Of a stretch of 64,000 bases of DNA, positions 1-7,548 are shown piece after piece. Within the stretch, counting starts at the first letter, position 1; each line of letters begins with the position of its first letter. The translations under genes and the position numbers were made by a program. Below the pieces are notes generated by a model, which did no database searches, was not told where the DNA came from, and saw nothing but the letters and a program-made list of their open reading frames with translations. Source of the stretch: Shinella sp. CPCC 101442 (GTDB lineage Bacteria; Pseudomonadota; Alphaproteobacteria; Rhizobiales; Rhizobiaceae); the NCBI RefSeq assembly GCF_024704725.1, contig NZ_JALIQS010000004.1, forward strand, positions 1 to 64,000. Direction: 5' to 3'.

Positions 1-28
1 CCCCTCGTGGGGCTTTCTTGCGTTTTAA
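1..28 (+). terminator. Rho-independent terminator at the left edge
   Basis: A short CCCC-TCGT-GGGG hairpin is followed by CTTTCTTGCGTTTT, a T-rich tract. It probably ends a gene that lies to the left of the window on the plus strand. The stem may be longer than is visible because it starts at base 1. Confidence 0.5.
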
Positions 29-79
29 GCCTTCAAACACCCCACATCCGATGGCCTATGCTCGCCATCAGGAGGCTGG

Positions 80-967
80 TCAGCTCGCGCGGGCGAGTTC
101 GATGATCCAGTCTTTCGTCTGCTCGACGGAGAAGCGACGACGGGAGGCGGATTTGACGACGAGAAACTCACGATAGGTGCTCGTTCTCTCTTCGATCGGA
201 AGCCTCACCAGGTCTCCCTTCTCGACGGCCTGACGGACATAGGGGTGCCAGCCGAGGGCAACCCCGTGTCCGAAGCGCGCGGCCTCCAGAACCATGGCGT
301 AGGTCGTCAGTCGCCGGATGATCGGGTTTACGCCCGTTTCGAGCCAGGTATTCCAGTCCATGAGCGGGCTGGTGAAATTCTCGAGTTGCAGCAGGGGAAC
401 GCGGCCGAGGCACTGCGGCCCCCTTAATTCATGGGCAGCTATGAACTCCCTGGATGCGACGGGATAGACCTGCTCCTCCAGAAGCGGATAGCTGTCCACG
501 TTCGGCCAGGACCCGGTCCCGAAACGGATTTCGAGATCGAAGTCGCTGTTGCTGAACTCCGGCAGTTCGTCGATGCAGACCAGATGCAGCCGGATATCGG
601 GAAACCGGGCATAGAAGGCGCCCAGCGCCGGCATGAGCCAAAGCGAGGCGGCGGCGACGTTGACGCGGAGCGAGACGACCCCGTCATCCTCGCGCGGCAG
701 GGCCTTCGCCGCATGTTCGATGCTCCGAAAGGCGGTCGTGACGGCATTCTGGAACTGCTGCCCGGCGGCGGTGAGCCGGATCCGCGTTCCCTGCCGCTCG
801 AACAGGTCCGTTCCGAGGGCCTGTTCGAGCTGCTGGATGCGCCGGCTGATCGCCGGCTGGGCGACGAGCAGTTCACGCGCCGCGCGGCTGAAATTGCCGT
901 GCCGCGCGGCCGCCTCGAATGCCACGAGGTTATCAAGGGTTCCGACGGTCTTCCTCAGATCGCTCAT
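80..967 (-). CDS. LysR-family transcriptional regulator (GcvA-like)
   Basis: This is a 295-residue LysR regulator. An N-terminal winged helix-turn-helix (about residues 9-68, FEAAARHGNFSRAARELL... ISRRIQQLEQALGTDLFER) precedes a periplasmic-binding-like effector domain (about 95-290). I chose the ATG at 967 because the family N-terminus (MSDLRKTVGTLDNLVAFEAA) fits there; an in-frame ATG at 1012 would add 15 atypical residues. The gene is divergent from the amino-acid ABC importer at 1132, and the 164 bp between them holds two dyads that suit LysR binding. I infer that it controls that operon. The effector is unknown. Confidence 0.9.
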   Translation of the reverse strand: MSDLRKTVGTLDNLVAFEAAARHGNFSRAARELLVAQPAISRRIQQLEQALGTDLFERQGTRIRLTAAGQQFQNAVTTAFRSIEHAAKALPREDDGVVSLRVNVAAASLWLMPALGAFYARFPDIRLHLVCIDELPEFSNSDFDLEIRFGTGSWPNVDSYPLLEEQVYPVASREFIAAHELRGPQCLGRVPLLQLENFTSPLMDWNTWLETGVNPIIRRLTTYAMVLEAARFGHGVALGWHPYVRQAVEKGDLVRLPIEERTSTYREFLVVKSASRRRFSVEQTKDWIIELARAS

Positions 968-990
968 GCATATTCCAATCGGCGCGGCGA

Positions 991-1034
991 GTACGGGTCG
1001 TACCAGCGGCACATCTTATAACGCCAGCGTATAA
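991..1034. promoter_or_regulatory. Candidate LysR operator region
   Basis: Two inverted repeats lie in the divergent spacer: GTACG-N3-CGTAC at 991-1003 and TTATA-N9-TATAA at 1016-1034. AT-rich dyads of this spacing are typical of LysR recognition and activation sites. Assignment to the regulator at 80-967 is inferred from position only. Confidence 0.4.
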
Positions 1035-1131
1035 CGACTATCAGACTTTTCGCCGTTCTCTCAACCGGCATTTGCCCGCAAGCTTCCTCTCCGGCGGGCT
1101 GAAGACGCCGCATGAGAAAAAGGGAACGGAC

Positions 1132-1932
1132 ATGAACAGATTGAAGACCATGGTGGCGTCTACGCTGCTGACGCTGACCACGCTCCTGGCGCCTGCCGCC
1201 AAGGCGCAGGAGGCAACCGATACCATCGCGCAGATCAAGCAGGCCGGCGTCCTGAAGGTCGGCATGGCCGACTCGGTGCCCGCCCAGCAGAAGAACCCGA
1301 TTTCCGGCGAATGGGAGGGGTTCAATGTCGACATGGCGAAGAACCTCGCCGAGGTCTTGGAGGTGAAGCTCGAAATTGTCGATACGACCTGGTCGACGAT
1401 CATCCCGTCGCTGGTCCAGAAGCAGTTCGACCTTGCCATGGTGGACATGTTCCGGACCCCGGCGCGCGCCATCACTGTCGATTTCACCGACAGCTACATG
1501 ACGACCGGCAACACCTGGCTGGTCGGCGCCGATGTGGATGTAACCGACTGGAAGCAGCTCAACGATCCGAAATACTCGGCGGTGAGCATCGCGGGCATGG
1601 CGGCGGTTGCACAGAGCGATCGTCTCCTGCCCGAAGCGCAAAAGAAGGTCATCGTCTCGGACAACGCAGTCGCCGGGCAGCTTGAAGTCGCGGCGGGTCG
1701 CGCCGACGCGCATCTCAGCGACCTCTTGCAGAACGCGCTGTTCATGAAAGCCAACCCGAACGCCAAGGTGAAGGTGCTGGGTGCGGATACGCCCATCGAG
1801 GCGACGGGCTATTCCTACGCGGTGCGCCCGGGCGACTATCACTTCCACGCGTTCCTCAACACCTGGATCGCCTATACCAACACGACCGGTTTCATCTCGC
1901 AGACGAAACTGAAGTGGTACGGCATCGAGTAA
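1132..1932 (+). CDS. Amino-acid-type ABC transporter substrate-binding protein
   Basis: This 266-residue periplasmic solute-binding protein is of the polar amino acid class (SBP_bac_3). A signal peptide (about residues 1-24, ending AAKAQ) precedes the binding domain, which opens with IKQAGVLKVGMADSVP. The typical segments WEGFNVDMAKNLAEVL and DLAMVDMFRTPAR follow. The ATG at 1132 is chosen because it places the signal peptide at the N-terminus; the frame is open further upstream without a plausible protein. It heads an operon with two permeases, a RidA protein and a deacylase. The ligand is probably an amino acid or an amino-acid derivative and is not resolved. Confidence 0.9.
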   Translation: MNRLKTMVASTLLTLTTLLAPAAKAQEATDTIAQIKQAGVLKVGMADSVPAQQKNPISGEWEGFNVDMAKNLAEVLEVKLEIVDTTWSTIIPSLVQKQFDLAMVDMFRTPARAITVDFTDSYMTTGNTWLVGADVDVTDWKQLNDPKYSAVSIAGMAAVAQSDRLLPEAQKKVIVSDNAVAGQLEVAAGRADAHLSDLLQNALFMKANPNAKVKVLGADTPIEATGYSYAVRPGDYHFHAFLNTWIAYTNTTGFISQTKLKWYGIE

Positions 1933-1947
1933 GCGGTTTCGCACGCG

Positions 1948-2604
1948 ATGTTCGATACACTCGCTCCGTACATCCCCGCTTTGGCGCAGGGATTTCTCCT
2001 GACACTGTTCTACTTTGCGCTCGGAACCGTCGGATCGATGGTTCTGGGGCTGCCCGTGGCCTTGGCCCTGGGCAGTCCCTCGGCCATCGTCCGCTTTCCG
2101 GCCGTCGCGTTCGTGGAGTTCTTCCGCAACACACCCTTGCTGGTGCAGTTGTTCTGGCTCCATTTCGCCTTGCCCGCGCTGACGGGGTTCAACACCACGG
2201 CGCAGCAGACCGGCGGGATCGCGCTGGTGATCGTGATGACCGCCTACATGGCGGAAGTCTATCGCACCGGCTTCAATTCCGTGGCGCGGGGGCAGCATGA
2301 GGCGGCGCTGGCGCTCGGGCTCAATCCGCGGCAGCGGTGGCGGCTCGTCGTCATCCCGCAGGCGCTCGCCATGACGATGCCGGCAATCGGCAACACATTG
2401 GTCAGCCTCCTCAAGGCCACCGCGATCCTCTCGATCCTGGCGGTCCCCGAACTGATGCGTACGACCTCACGCATCAGCGACTACACGGCCGATCCGATCC
2501 TGTTCTACTCCGTCGCCGCCCTGATCTACATCGGCACCGGTCTGGCACTGGCGGGCGGCCTCCACAGGCTGGAAGTGCGGCTCAACCGCTGGAGGCACCG
2601 GTAA
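1948..2604 (+). CDS. Amino-acid ABC transporter permease (HisM/GlnP family)
   Basis: This 218-residue inner-membrane permease has about five hydrophobic segments. It carries the EAA loop of the family near residues 113-135 (ARGQHEAALALGLNPRQRW), which docks the ATPase. The segment EFFRNTPLLVQLFW near residue 55 is a hallmark of polar amino acid permeases. It starts 15 bp after the binding-protein gene. Its stop overlaps the start of the second permease (TAATG), which suggests translational coupling and a heterodimeric channel. Confidence 0.92.
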   Translation: MFDTLAPYIPALAQGFLLTLFYFALGTVGSMVLGLPVALALGSPSAIVRFPAVAFVEFFRNTPLLVQLFWLHFALPALTGFNTTAQQTGGIALVIVMTAYMAEVYRTGFNSVARGQHEAALALGLNPRQRWRLVVIPQALAMTMPAIGNTLVSLLKATAILSILAVPELMRTTSRISDYTADPILFYSVAALIYIGTGLALAGGLHRLEVRLNRWRHR

Positions 2605-3257
2605 TGTTCGATTATCAGATCGTCATTTCGGCCTTTCCGGCCCTCTTGCAAGGGCTTCTCACGACGGTGCTCGTCACTGCCGCCGCCTTTGTCCTCGCAA
2701 CGTGCCTGGGCAGCGTTTTGGGTGCCGTCTCCTTGTCTCCGCGGCGCGCCCTGTCACGAAGCGCGATGGGCTTCCTGCATGTCACCCGGGCCACGCCGGA
2801 AATGATCGCGATATTTTGGGCCTATTACTGCCTGCCCATCCTGCTCGGTGCCAACCTCTCCGGCCTGACCTGCGGCGTGCTGGCGCTCGGTCTCATCGGC
2901 GGCGGCTACATGGCGGAAATCGTGCGCGGCGGCATTCTCGCCGTTGACCGGGGGCAATGGGAGGCCGCTCGATCGTTGGCTATCCCGAGGCCCGTCATCT
3001 GGTTTCGCGTCATTGCGCCTCAAGCCGTCAAGAAAATGCTGCCGGCGGTGGTCAACTATTTCACCGACTTGCTCAAGGCGACGACATTGTTGGCCGGCAT
3101 CGGCGTGGGAGAGGTTGCCTATGTCGCCTATCTGAATGGATCGGCCTCGTTCCGCTATCTCGAGCCGCTGACGGGTGTCGCTATCCTCTTCTTCCTTCTC
3201 ATCTTTCCGCTCAGCGTGATGGCGCGCCGCCTCAACGCCAGCGGCTCCGGTCATTGA
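2604..3257 (+). CDS. Amino-acid ABC transporter permease, second subunit
   Basis: This is a 217-residue HisM-family permease (MFDYQIVISAFPALLQGLL... ). The segment HVTRATPEMIAIFWAYY and the EAA-type loop DRGQWEAARSLAIPRPVIW mark the family. The start at 2604 shares one base with the preceding stop codon (TAATG). It should pair with the product of 1948-2604. No ATP-binding subunit is encoded in this operon, so the complex must borrow an ATPase from elsewhere in the genome. Confidence 0.92.
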   Translation: MFDYQIVISAFPALLQGLLTTVLVTAAAFVLATCLGSVLGAVSLSPRRALSRSAMGFLHVTRATPEMIAIFWAYYCLPILLGANLSGLTCGVLALGLIGGGYMAEIVRGGILAVDRGQWEAARSLAIPRPVIWFRVIAPQAVKKMLPAVVNYFTDLLKATTLLAGIGVGEVAYVAYLNGSASFRYLEPLTGVAILFFLLIFPLSVMARRLNASGSGH

Positions 3258-3266
3258 AAAGTCGTC

Positions 3267-4373
3267 ATGATGAACTCACCCGCTACCACCTATCTGCCGT
3301 TCGATGCCGTCTGGAAAATGCGGATCGACCACCCGTATTCCCTGTTCGTCCGGGAAGGCGCGATCCTCTGGTCCTGCGGCCAGTGCCCGCTGGACACTCT
3401 CGGAAATGTCCTTCATCCCGGCGATCTCCTGCGTCAGGCGCAAGCCGTGGCCGGTTTTATTCGCCGGTTCCTGGGGGACATGCAGAGCCGGACCTCCAGC
3501 ATCGGCCGGCTCGTCGTCTATTACGTGAAGACCGGGCCGGAGGATGCAGTGCTTCTGAAGGAACTGTTCCACCACGAGTTCGGGCAATCGGTTCAGGTCA
3601 TGCCGGTGGCCGTACCGCATTTTTACTATGACGGCATGCTGATCGAGGTGGACGTGTTTGCTTCGGACGAGAAGGCGGGGGACACCCGCTTCGTCGATGA
3701 GGAAAGCGGCCTGACACTTGAGCTATGCGATGCCGGTCCCTTTTTCTGGGCGACGGTATCCTCTCCACGTGCTGCCGGTCAGGAAATCGGTCCACGATTG
3801 AACCGGCTGCTCCTCCGCGCAAACCTTTCGCCCGACACCCTGCTTGCGGAGCAGTGGTTTCTTCCGGCCGGCTTCGACATTTCCGAAACAGGCTTCTCGG
3901 TGAGGAAGGGACCTGCCGCGCGAAACGGCGCGCGGGTTTCCGATGTGGACACTGATATCATGGCGGAGCTGACGTTCGCCAAAGCGCCGGTCTCGGATGG
4001 CGGCTTGCAAGCGATGGTCGCCGATGTCGAGCATGTATCGATATCGCTTCATATGGCCGGCGGCTATTTCCACCTGACGGCTCTCGATGCCTTGCCGGAT
4101 CGCGACCTTGTGGAGCAGACAGCGACGATCATGCGGCGTGTCGAGGCTGTCTTCGCGCAGGCCGGCTTGAGTTTCCGGGATGTGCGCAAGTCGACCACCT
4201 ACTACATCGCCGGCAGCTCGGCCGATGAACTGCACGACAACATGTCGGTTCGAAACGGCTACTACGCAAAACCGGGGCCCGCTTCGACCGGCCTGCCTGT
4301 CGAAGGCCTGTCGGCCCGGGGGGCGCAGATATCGATCAGCCTGTTCGGAGTGATGCCGCTTCATGGCCGCTGA
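3267..4373 (+). CDS. Tandem RidA (YjgF/YER057c/UK114) family protein
   Basis: The product has 368 residues, about three times a single RidA subunit. Two RidA-like domains can be seen. The first is near residues 20-133 (ILWSCGQCPLDTLGNVLHPGDLLRQAQAV... RLVVYYVKTGPEDAVLL). The second is near 250-365 (MAGGYFHLTALDALPD... AQAGLSFRDVRKSTTYYI... RGAQISISLFGVMP). They are joined by a less conserved middle part. RidA enzymes hydrolyse reactive enamine/imine intermediates made by amino acid catabolism. The gene follows the ABC permeases by 9 bp and overlaps the deacylase gene by 11 bp. The exact substrate is unknown. An ATG one codon downstream (3270) is equally possible. Confidence 0.8.
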   Translation: MMNSPATTYLPFDAVWKMRIDHPYSLFVREGAILWSCGQCPLDTLGNVLHPGDLLRQAQAVAGFIRRFLGDMQSRTSSIGRLVVYYVKTGPEDAVLLKELFHHEFGQSVQVMPVAVPHFYYDGMLIEVDVFASDEKAGDTRFVDEESGLTLELCDAGPFFWATVSSPRAAGQEIGPRLNRLLLRANLSPDTLLAEQWFLPAGFDISETGFSVRKGPAARNGARVSDVDTDIMAELTFAKAPVSDGGLQAMVADVEHVSISLHMAGGYFHLTALDALPDRDLVEQTATIMRRVEAVFAQAGLSFRDVRKSTTYYIAGSSADELHDNMSVRNGYYAKPGPASTGLPVEGLSARGAQISISLFGVMPLHGR

Positions 4374-5478
4374 AAAGATTATCGTTGCCGGAGAGGGGAT
4401 CGTCGTCCATCGCTTCGGCATTCCCGGCTCCCGGCCGAAGGTGTATCTGCAGGGTGCCCTTCATGCCGACGAGGTCTCGGCCACCGTGGCCCTTGCCGAA
4501 CTGGTCGGTTTGCTGCGGGTGGCAGATGCTGCGGGCCAGGTTCGTGGTGAGATCATCGTCGTGCCGCACTGCAACCCTCTCGGGGCGAAGCAATTCATTC
4601 TCGGGCGCCATTCAGGCCGCTTTTCCCTCGATGGCCGAAATTTCAACCGCGCCTTCCCGCACGTGGGAGAACGGGTGGTCGAACACCTGAAGCGGCTTTG
4701 CCCGGACCAGCGAGCGGCCGATGACGCCCTGCGGATCGGCGCGGGAATCCTAGACAGTCTCACGCGCGTCGGCACCCCGGTCGAGCGACTGCAGGCGGCC
4801 CTGATGGGATTGGCATGGGGTTCCGACGTGATCGTCGATGTTCACGCAGATATGGAGGCCACCCTTCACCTTTATACATCCGAGAAATCGTGGCCTGTGT
4901 TCCAGCCTCTGGCACGAAGGCTCGATGTGCCTGTTGTCATTCTCGCGGATAAGTCGGCAGATTCTCCGTTCGACGAGGCACAGGGCGATGCGTGGTCCAT
5001 GATCAATGCGCATCTGGGCGAAAGCATCGACCGGCCCGCATTCCGTCCGGCGGCCTGTACGCTGGAGCTGCGCGGACTTTCCGATGTCACCCCCGAATTG
5101 GCCGCCTCCGACGGCCGGGCGCTTCGCGATTTCCTCGTTCAGTTGGGCGCTGTCGCTGGCACGGGCGAAAGCGCTGTTGGCTCGGCCCCGCTCGTCACGG
5201 CGCTCGATGCGGTCGAGGTGGTGAAAAGCACGATGACCGGCGTGCTCATCCACCTGAAACCGTTGGGCGTGAAGGTTACTGCGGGCGAGTGCGTCGCAAG
5301 GCTTTACGATCCTTTCGAACCGGAAGCGAAGGCGAGCTGGCAGGATGTCGTCGCCGGAACCGACGGCGTCATCTTTGCACGCTGGCACCAGCGCATGATC
5401 CAGGCCGGCATGGCGGTGGTCAAGATTGCGGGTTCGGATGGGCCGCTTTTCGACCGGCCGGCGCGATTGCTTGACTGA
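4363..5478 (+). CDS. M14-type succinylglutamate desuccinylase/aspartoacylase family deacylase
   Basis: This 371-residue protein belongs to the AstE/AspA zinc deacylases. The motif GALHADE (His34, Glu37) supplies two zinc ligands, and a later histidine in VIVDVHADME (about residue 161) is the third. GRNFNRAFP carries the substrate-binding arginine, as in carboxypeptidase-like enzymes. The C-terminal 100 residues resemble the beta-barrel part of the family, with a biotin-carrier-like turn (LKPLGVKVTAGECVARLYDPF). It is translationally linked to the RidA gene. I infer hydrolysis of an N-acyl amino acid brought in by the ABC importer. Confidence 0.8.
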   Translation: MAAEKIIVAGEGIVVHRFGIPGSRPKVYLQGALHADEVSATVALAELVGLLRVADAAGQVRGEIIVVPHCNPLGAKQFILGRHSGRFSLDGRNFNRAFPHVGERVVEHLKRLCPDQRAADDALRIGAGILDSLTRVGTPVERLQAALMGLAWGSDVIVDVHADMEATLHLYTSEKSWPVFQPLARRLDVPVVILADKSADSPFDEAQGDAWSMINAHLGESIDRPAFRPAACTLELRGLSDVTPELAASDGRALRDFLVQLGAVAGTGESAVGSAPLVTALDAVEVVKSTMTGVLIHLKPLGVKVTAGECVARLYDPFEPEAKASWQDVVAGTDGVIFARWHQRMIQAGMAVVKIAGSDGPLFDRPARLLD

Positions 5479-5880
5479 GAAAAAGATCTCTCCTCCGGGG
5501 GAACCGATGACCGGCGCATGGCTCAACTGCGCCCTCAGGCGCGCGCTGGGAGCGGCCGCCGTCGGATTTCCGTCAGTGACCTGGGAACGACGAAGGCGAG
5601 GCCGGTCGTTGAAAGGCGGCTATCGAGTAGATACGTCCCCCAGCCCGGCCAGACTTTCCTTACCAAACTGCTACCGAGGGAATTTGTAGAAACGAGATCC
5701 TTGGTCGGTGTGGCGCTGCGTGGATAGCTCACCCACTGCAGCGAGGGCGCATCGGTAGCTTCGTAGCAAAGCTGCCGCCTTTCGCACGGCTGGGCGGCAA
5801 TGCCCGACAGGTCTCGCGTCAGATCCGGTTCCTTCCATTTCCACCGATACTGGCATTTCCAGCCGGTCGAGCGTCAGGTG

Positions 5881-5911
5881 GGCATCGGGAAATCCTTCAG
5901 TTCCCGATGCC
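5881..5911. repeat. Perfect 11-bp inverted repeat (hairpin)
   Basis: GGCATCGGGAA at 5881-5891 is matched exactly by TTCCCGATGCC at 5901-5911 around a 9-base loop. It lies 400 bp after the deacylase gene and about 15 bp before the candidate -35 box of the kinase operon. It may be a terminator insulating the operons, although no clear T-tract follows. Confidence 0.5.
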
Positions 5912-5925
5912 TTCGAAAAACCCTG

Positions 5926-5954
5926 TTGACGTGCCGCATCTGCCTGTGTATCCA
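5926..5954 (+). promoter_or_regulatory. Candidate sigma70-type promoter of the kinase/HAAT operon
   Basis: TTGACG at 5926-5931 is separated by 17 bases from TATCCA at 5949-5954. The -35 is close to consensus and the -10 is weak. Position directly before the LacI-type palindrome supports the call; no transcript start is known. Confidence 0.4.
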
Positions 5955-5955
5955 T

Positions 5956-5975
5956 TTAGACAAACGTTTGACTAA
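5956..5975. promoter_or_regulatory. LacI-family operator palindrome
   Basis: TTAGACAAACGTTTGACTAA is a 20-bp palindrome centred on a CpG with one mismatched pair (5960/5971). The AAACGTTT core with a central CG is characteristic of LacI/GalR operators. It sits immediately downstream of the candidate -10 box and 40 bp before the kinase start, an ideal repression site. I infer that it is bound by the LacI-type protein encoded at the far end of the same operon (17563-18579). Confidence 0.7.
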
Positions 5976-6015
5976 TTTGTTTTCGACCGTTTTCTACGGG
6001 TGGGGAGTTTGTTTC

Positions 6016-7497
6016 GTGTTTTTGGGGATCGATCTCGGCTTGGGAAGCCTGAAGGTGTCGCTCGTGGATGGGGCGGGCGTACTTGTGGCCGATGCGTCCT
6101 CCGGCGTTCGCACGGACAATCCGGCGCCGGGACGGGCTGAACAGCATCCTGCGGACTGGGAGCGCGCCATGGTCGAAGCGTTGAAGGCGCTTGGCGACCG
6201 GTGCGACCTTTCGAAGGTCGAAGCCATCAGCTTCACCGCCGGAACCCATTCCAGTGTTCTGCTGGACGAGGGCGGTGACGTCTTGCGGCCGGTGATCATG
6301 TGGTCGGACCAGCGGGCCGGCGCGGAGGCGGAAGACCTCAATCGCCGCATGCAGGATCGCTTGATGGCGATCGGCCACAACAGGGCTGCGCCGACCTGGT
6401 CCATCGCGCCGCTCTATTGGCTGCGCCGCAACGAGGCCGATACCGTCGGTCGCGTGCGGACCGTGCTGTTTGCCAAGGACTGGCTGCGTTCGCGGTTGAC
6501 GGGTGACCGGCTTACGGACCGTATCGACGCGCAGGGCGCGCTGATGCTCGACGTCGATCGGCTGCAATGGTCTGGGGAGCTTTGCGATGCCATCGGCTGG
6601 GACCTGCGGACCATGCCTGAGATTCGCAATCCGACCGATCTTGCCGGCCATGTCCTGCCGGAAGCGGCCGCGCGCTACGGATTGCGCGCCGGCACGCCGG
6701 TCTATGTCGGAACCTGCGACACGGCGGCGGAGGTGTGGAGCGCAGGAGCGATCCGTCCCGGCGATACGGTGGTCAAGCTCGCCTCGGCCGGCGTCGTCAA
6801 CGTCGTCTGCGACCGGCCGACGAAAGTGCCCGACGTGCCGTCGAAGGGCTTCGTCATGCTGGGCCTATTCTACGCGCTCGGCGCCATCAATTCCTGCGCC
6901 ACGGCGCATAAATGGATCGCGGAACTGCTGTTTGGGCAGGCGGCCGATGGCGATGCGTTCGGAGAGCTCGATACGCTTGCGGGACGCATCTCGGCTGGCA
7001 GCGAGGGACTGTTGTTCCACCCCTACCTGCTCGGAGAGCGGGCACCCTATTGGGATCCGGGCCTTCGGGCCAGTTTCGTCGGCATGAACATCACCCACGG
7101 CCGCGGCCATGTCGTGCGCGCCTTCTACGAGGGGATCGCCTTTGCGCTGCGCGACGCGGCGCATCCGATGCGGGCAGCCGGCCTGACGATTGGTCCCGCT
7201 GCGCTGATCGGCGGCGGCGCGAAGAGCGATCTTTGGGCGCAAGTGATTGCGGATGTGCTGGGCGTTCCCCTGCGTCGTCCCGTCCATGGCGATGCTTCCT
7301 ACGGCGCGGCGCTGATCGCGGCCGTGGGGGCGGGCGCCTTTGCGAACGAGGCGGAGGCGATCGACAAATGCGTGGCCTTCGGGCCGGATATCGCGCCCGA
7401 TCCGGAACGCGCCGCCGTCTATGACGGCCTGTTCGACCGCTATCGGCGGGTGAAGGTCCTGCTGACCGAGATCAATCACGAAATTTCCGGCCGCTGA
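6016..7497 (+). CDS. FGGY-family carbohydrate kinase (xylulokinase-like)
   Basis: This 493-residue kinase begins with the phosphate-1 motif FLGIDLGLGSLKVSLVD and has the FGGY landmarks TAGTHSSVLLDE and IMWSDQRAG. Its C-terminal adenosine/phosphate region reads LIGGGAKSDLWAQVIADVLG. Length equals the family norm (about 490). I use the GTG at 6016 because it starts exactly at the first beta strand; the frame is open upstream across the operator and promoter, which cannot be coding. It is the first gene of a long operon with a HAAT importer and oxidoreductases. It probably phosphorylates a pentulose, a related ketose or a polyol-derived sugar. The substrate is not determined. Confidence 0.88.
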   Translation: MFLGIDLGLGSLKVSLVDGAGVLVADASSGVRTDNPAPGRAEQHPADWERAMVEALKALGDRCDLSKVEAISFTAGTHSSVLLDEGGDVLRPVIMWSDQRAGAEAEDLNRRMQDRLMAIGHNRAAPTWSIAPLYWLRRNEADTVGRVRTVLFAKDWLRSRLTGDRLTDRIDAQGALMLDVDRLQWSGELCDAIGWDLRTMPEIRNPTDLAGHVLPEAAARYGLRAGTPVYVGTCDTAAEVWSAGAIRPGDTVVKLASAGVVNVVCDRPTKVPDVPSKGFVMLGLFYALGAINSCATAHKWIAELLFGQAADGDAFGELDTLAGRISAGSEGLLFHPYLLGERAPYWDPGLRASFVGMNITHGRGHVVRAFYEGIAFALRDAAHPMRAAGLTIGPAALIGGGAKSDLWAQVIADVLGVPLRRPVHGDASYGAALIAAVGAGAFANEAEAIDKCVAFGPDIAPDPERAAVYDGLFDRYRRVKVLLTEINHEISGR

Positions 7498-7548
7498 GGG
7501 CGACCGGTCATCAGCCGCGCGACCGCGCGCATTTTGAGGGAGGAAGCA

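Larger units (their letters stand above)
5479..6015. other. 537-bp intergenic stretch without a recognisable gene
   Basis: Short open frames exist on both strands (for example 5671-5955 minus and 5518-5727 plus), but none has a familiar domain, a convincing ribosome site or codon use like its neighbours. It contains the inverted repeat at 5881-5911, then a promoter and an operator just before the kinase gene. It could be a long leader or the relic of a decayed gene. Confidence 0.5.

Noticed and set aside
5671-5955. A 94-codon minus-strand frame that might be a transposase fragment
   Set aside because: The composition is suggestive, but I could not match any catalytic motif or terminal inverted repeat, so no mobile element is called.
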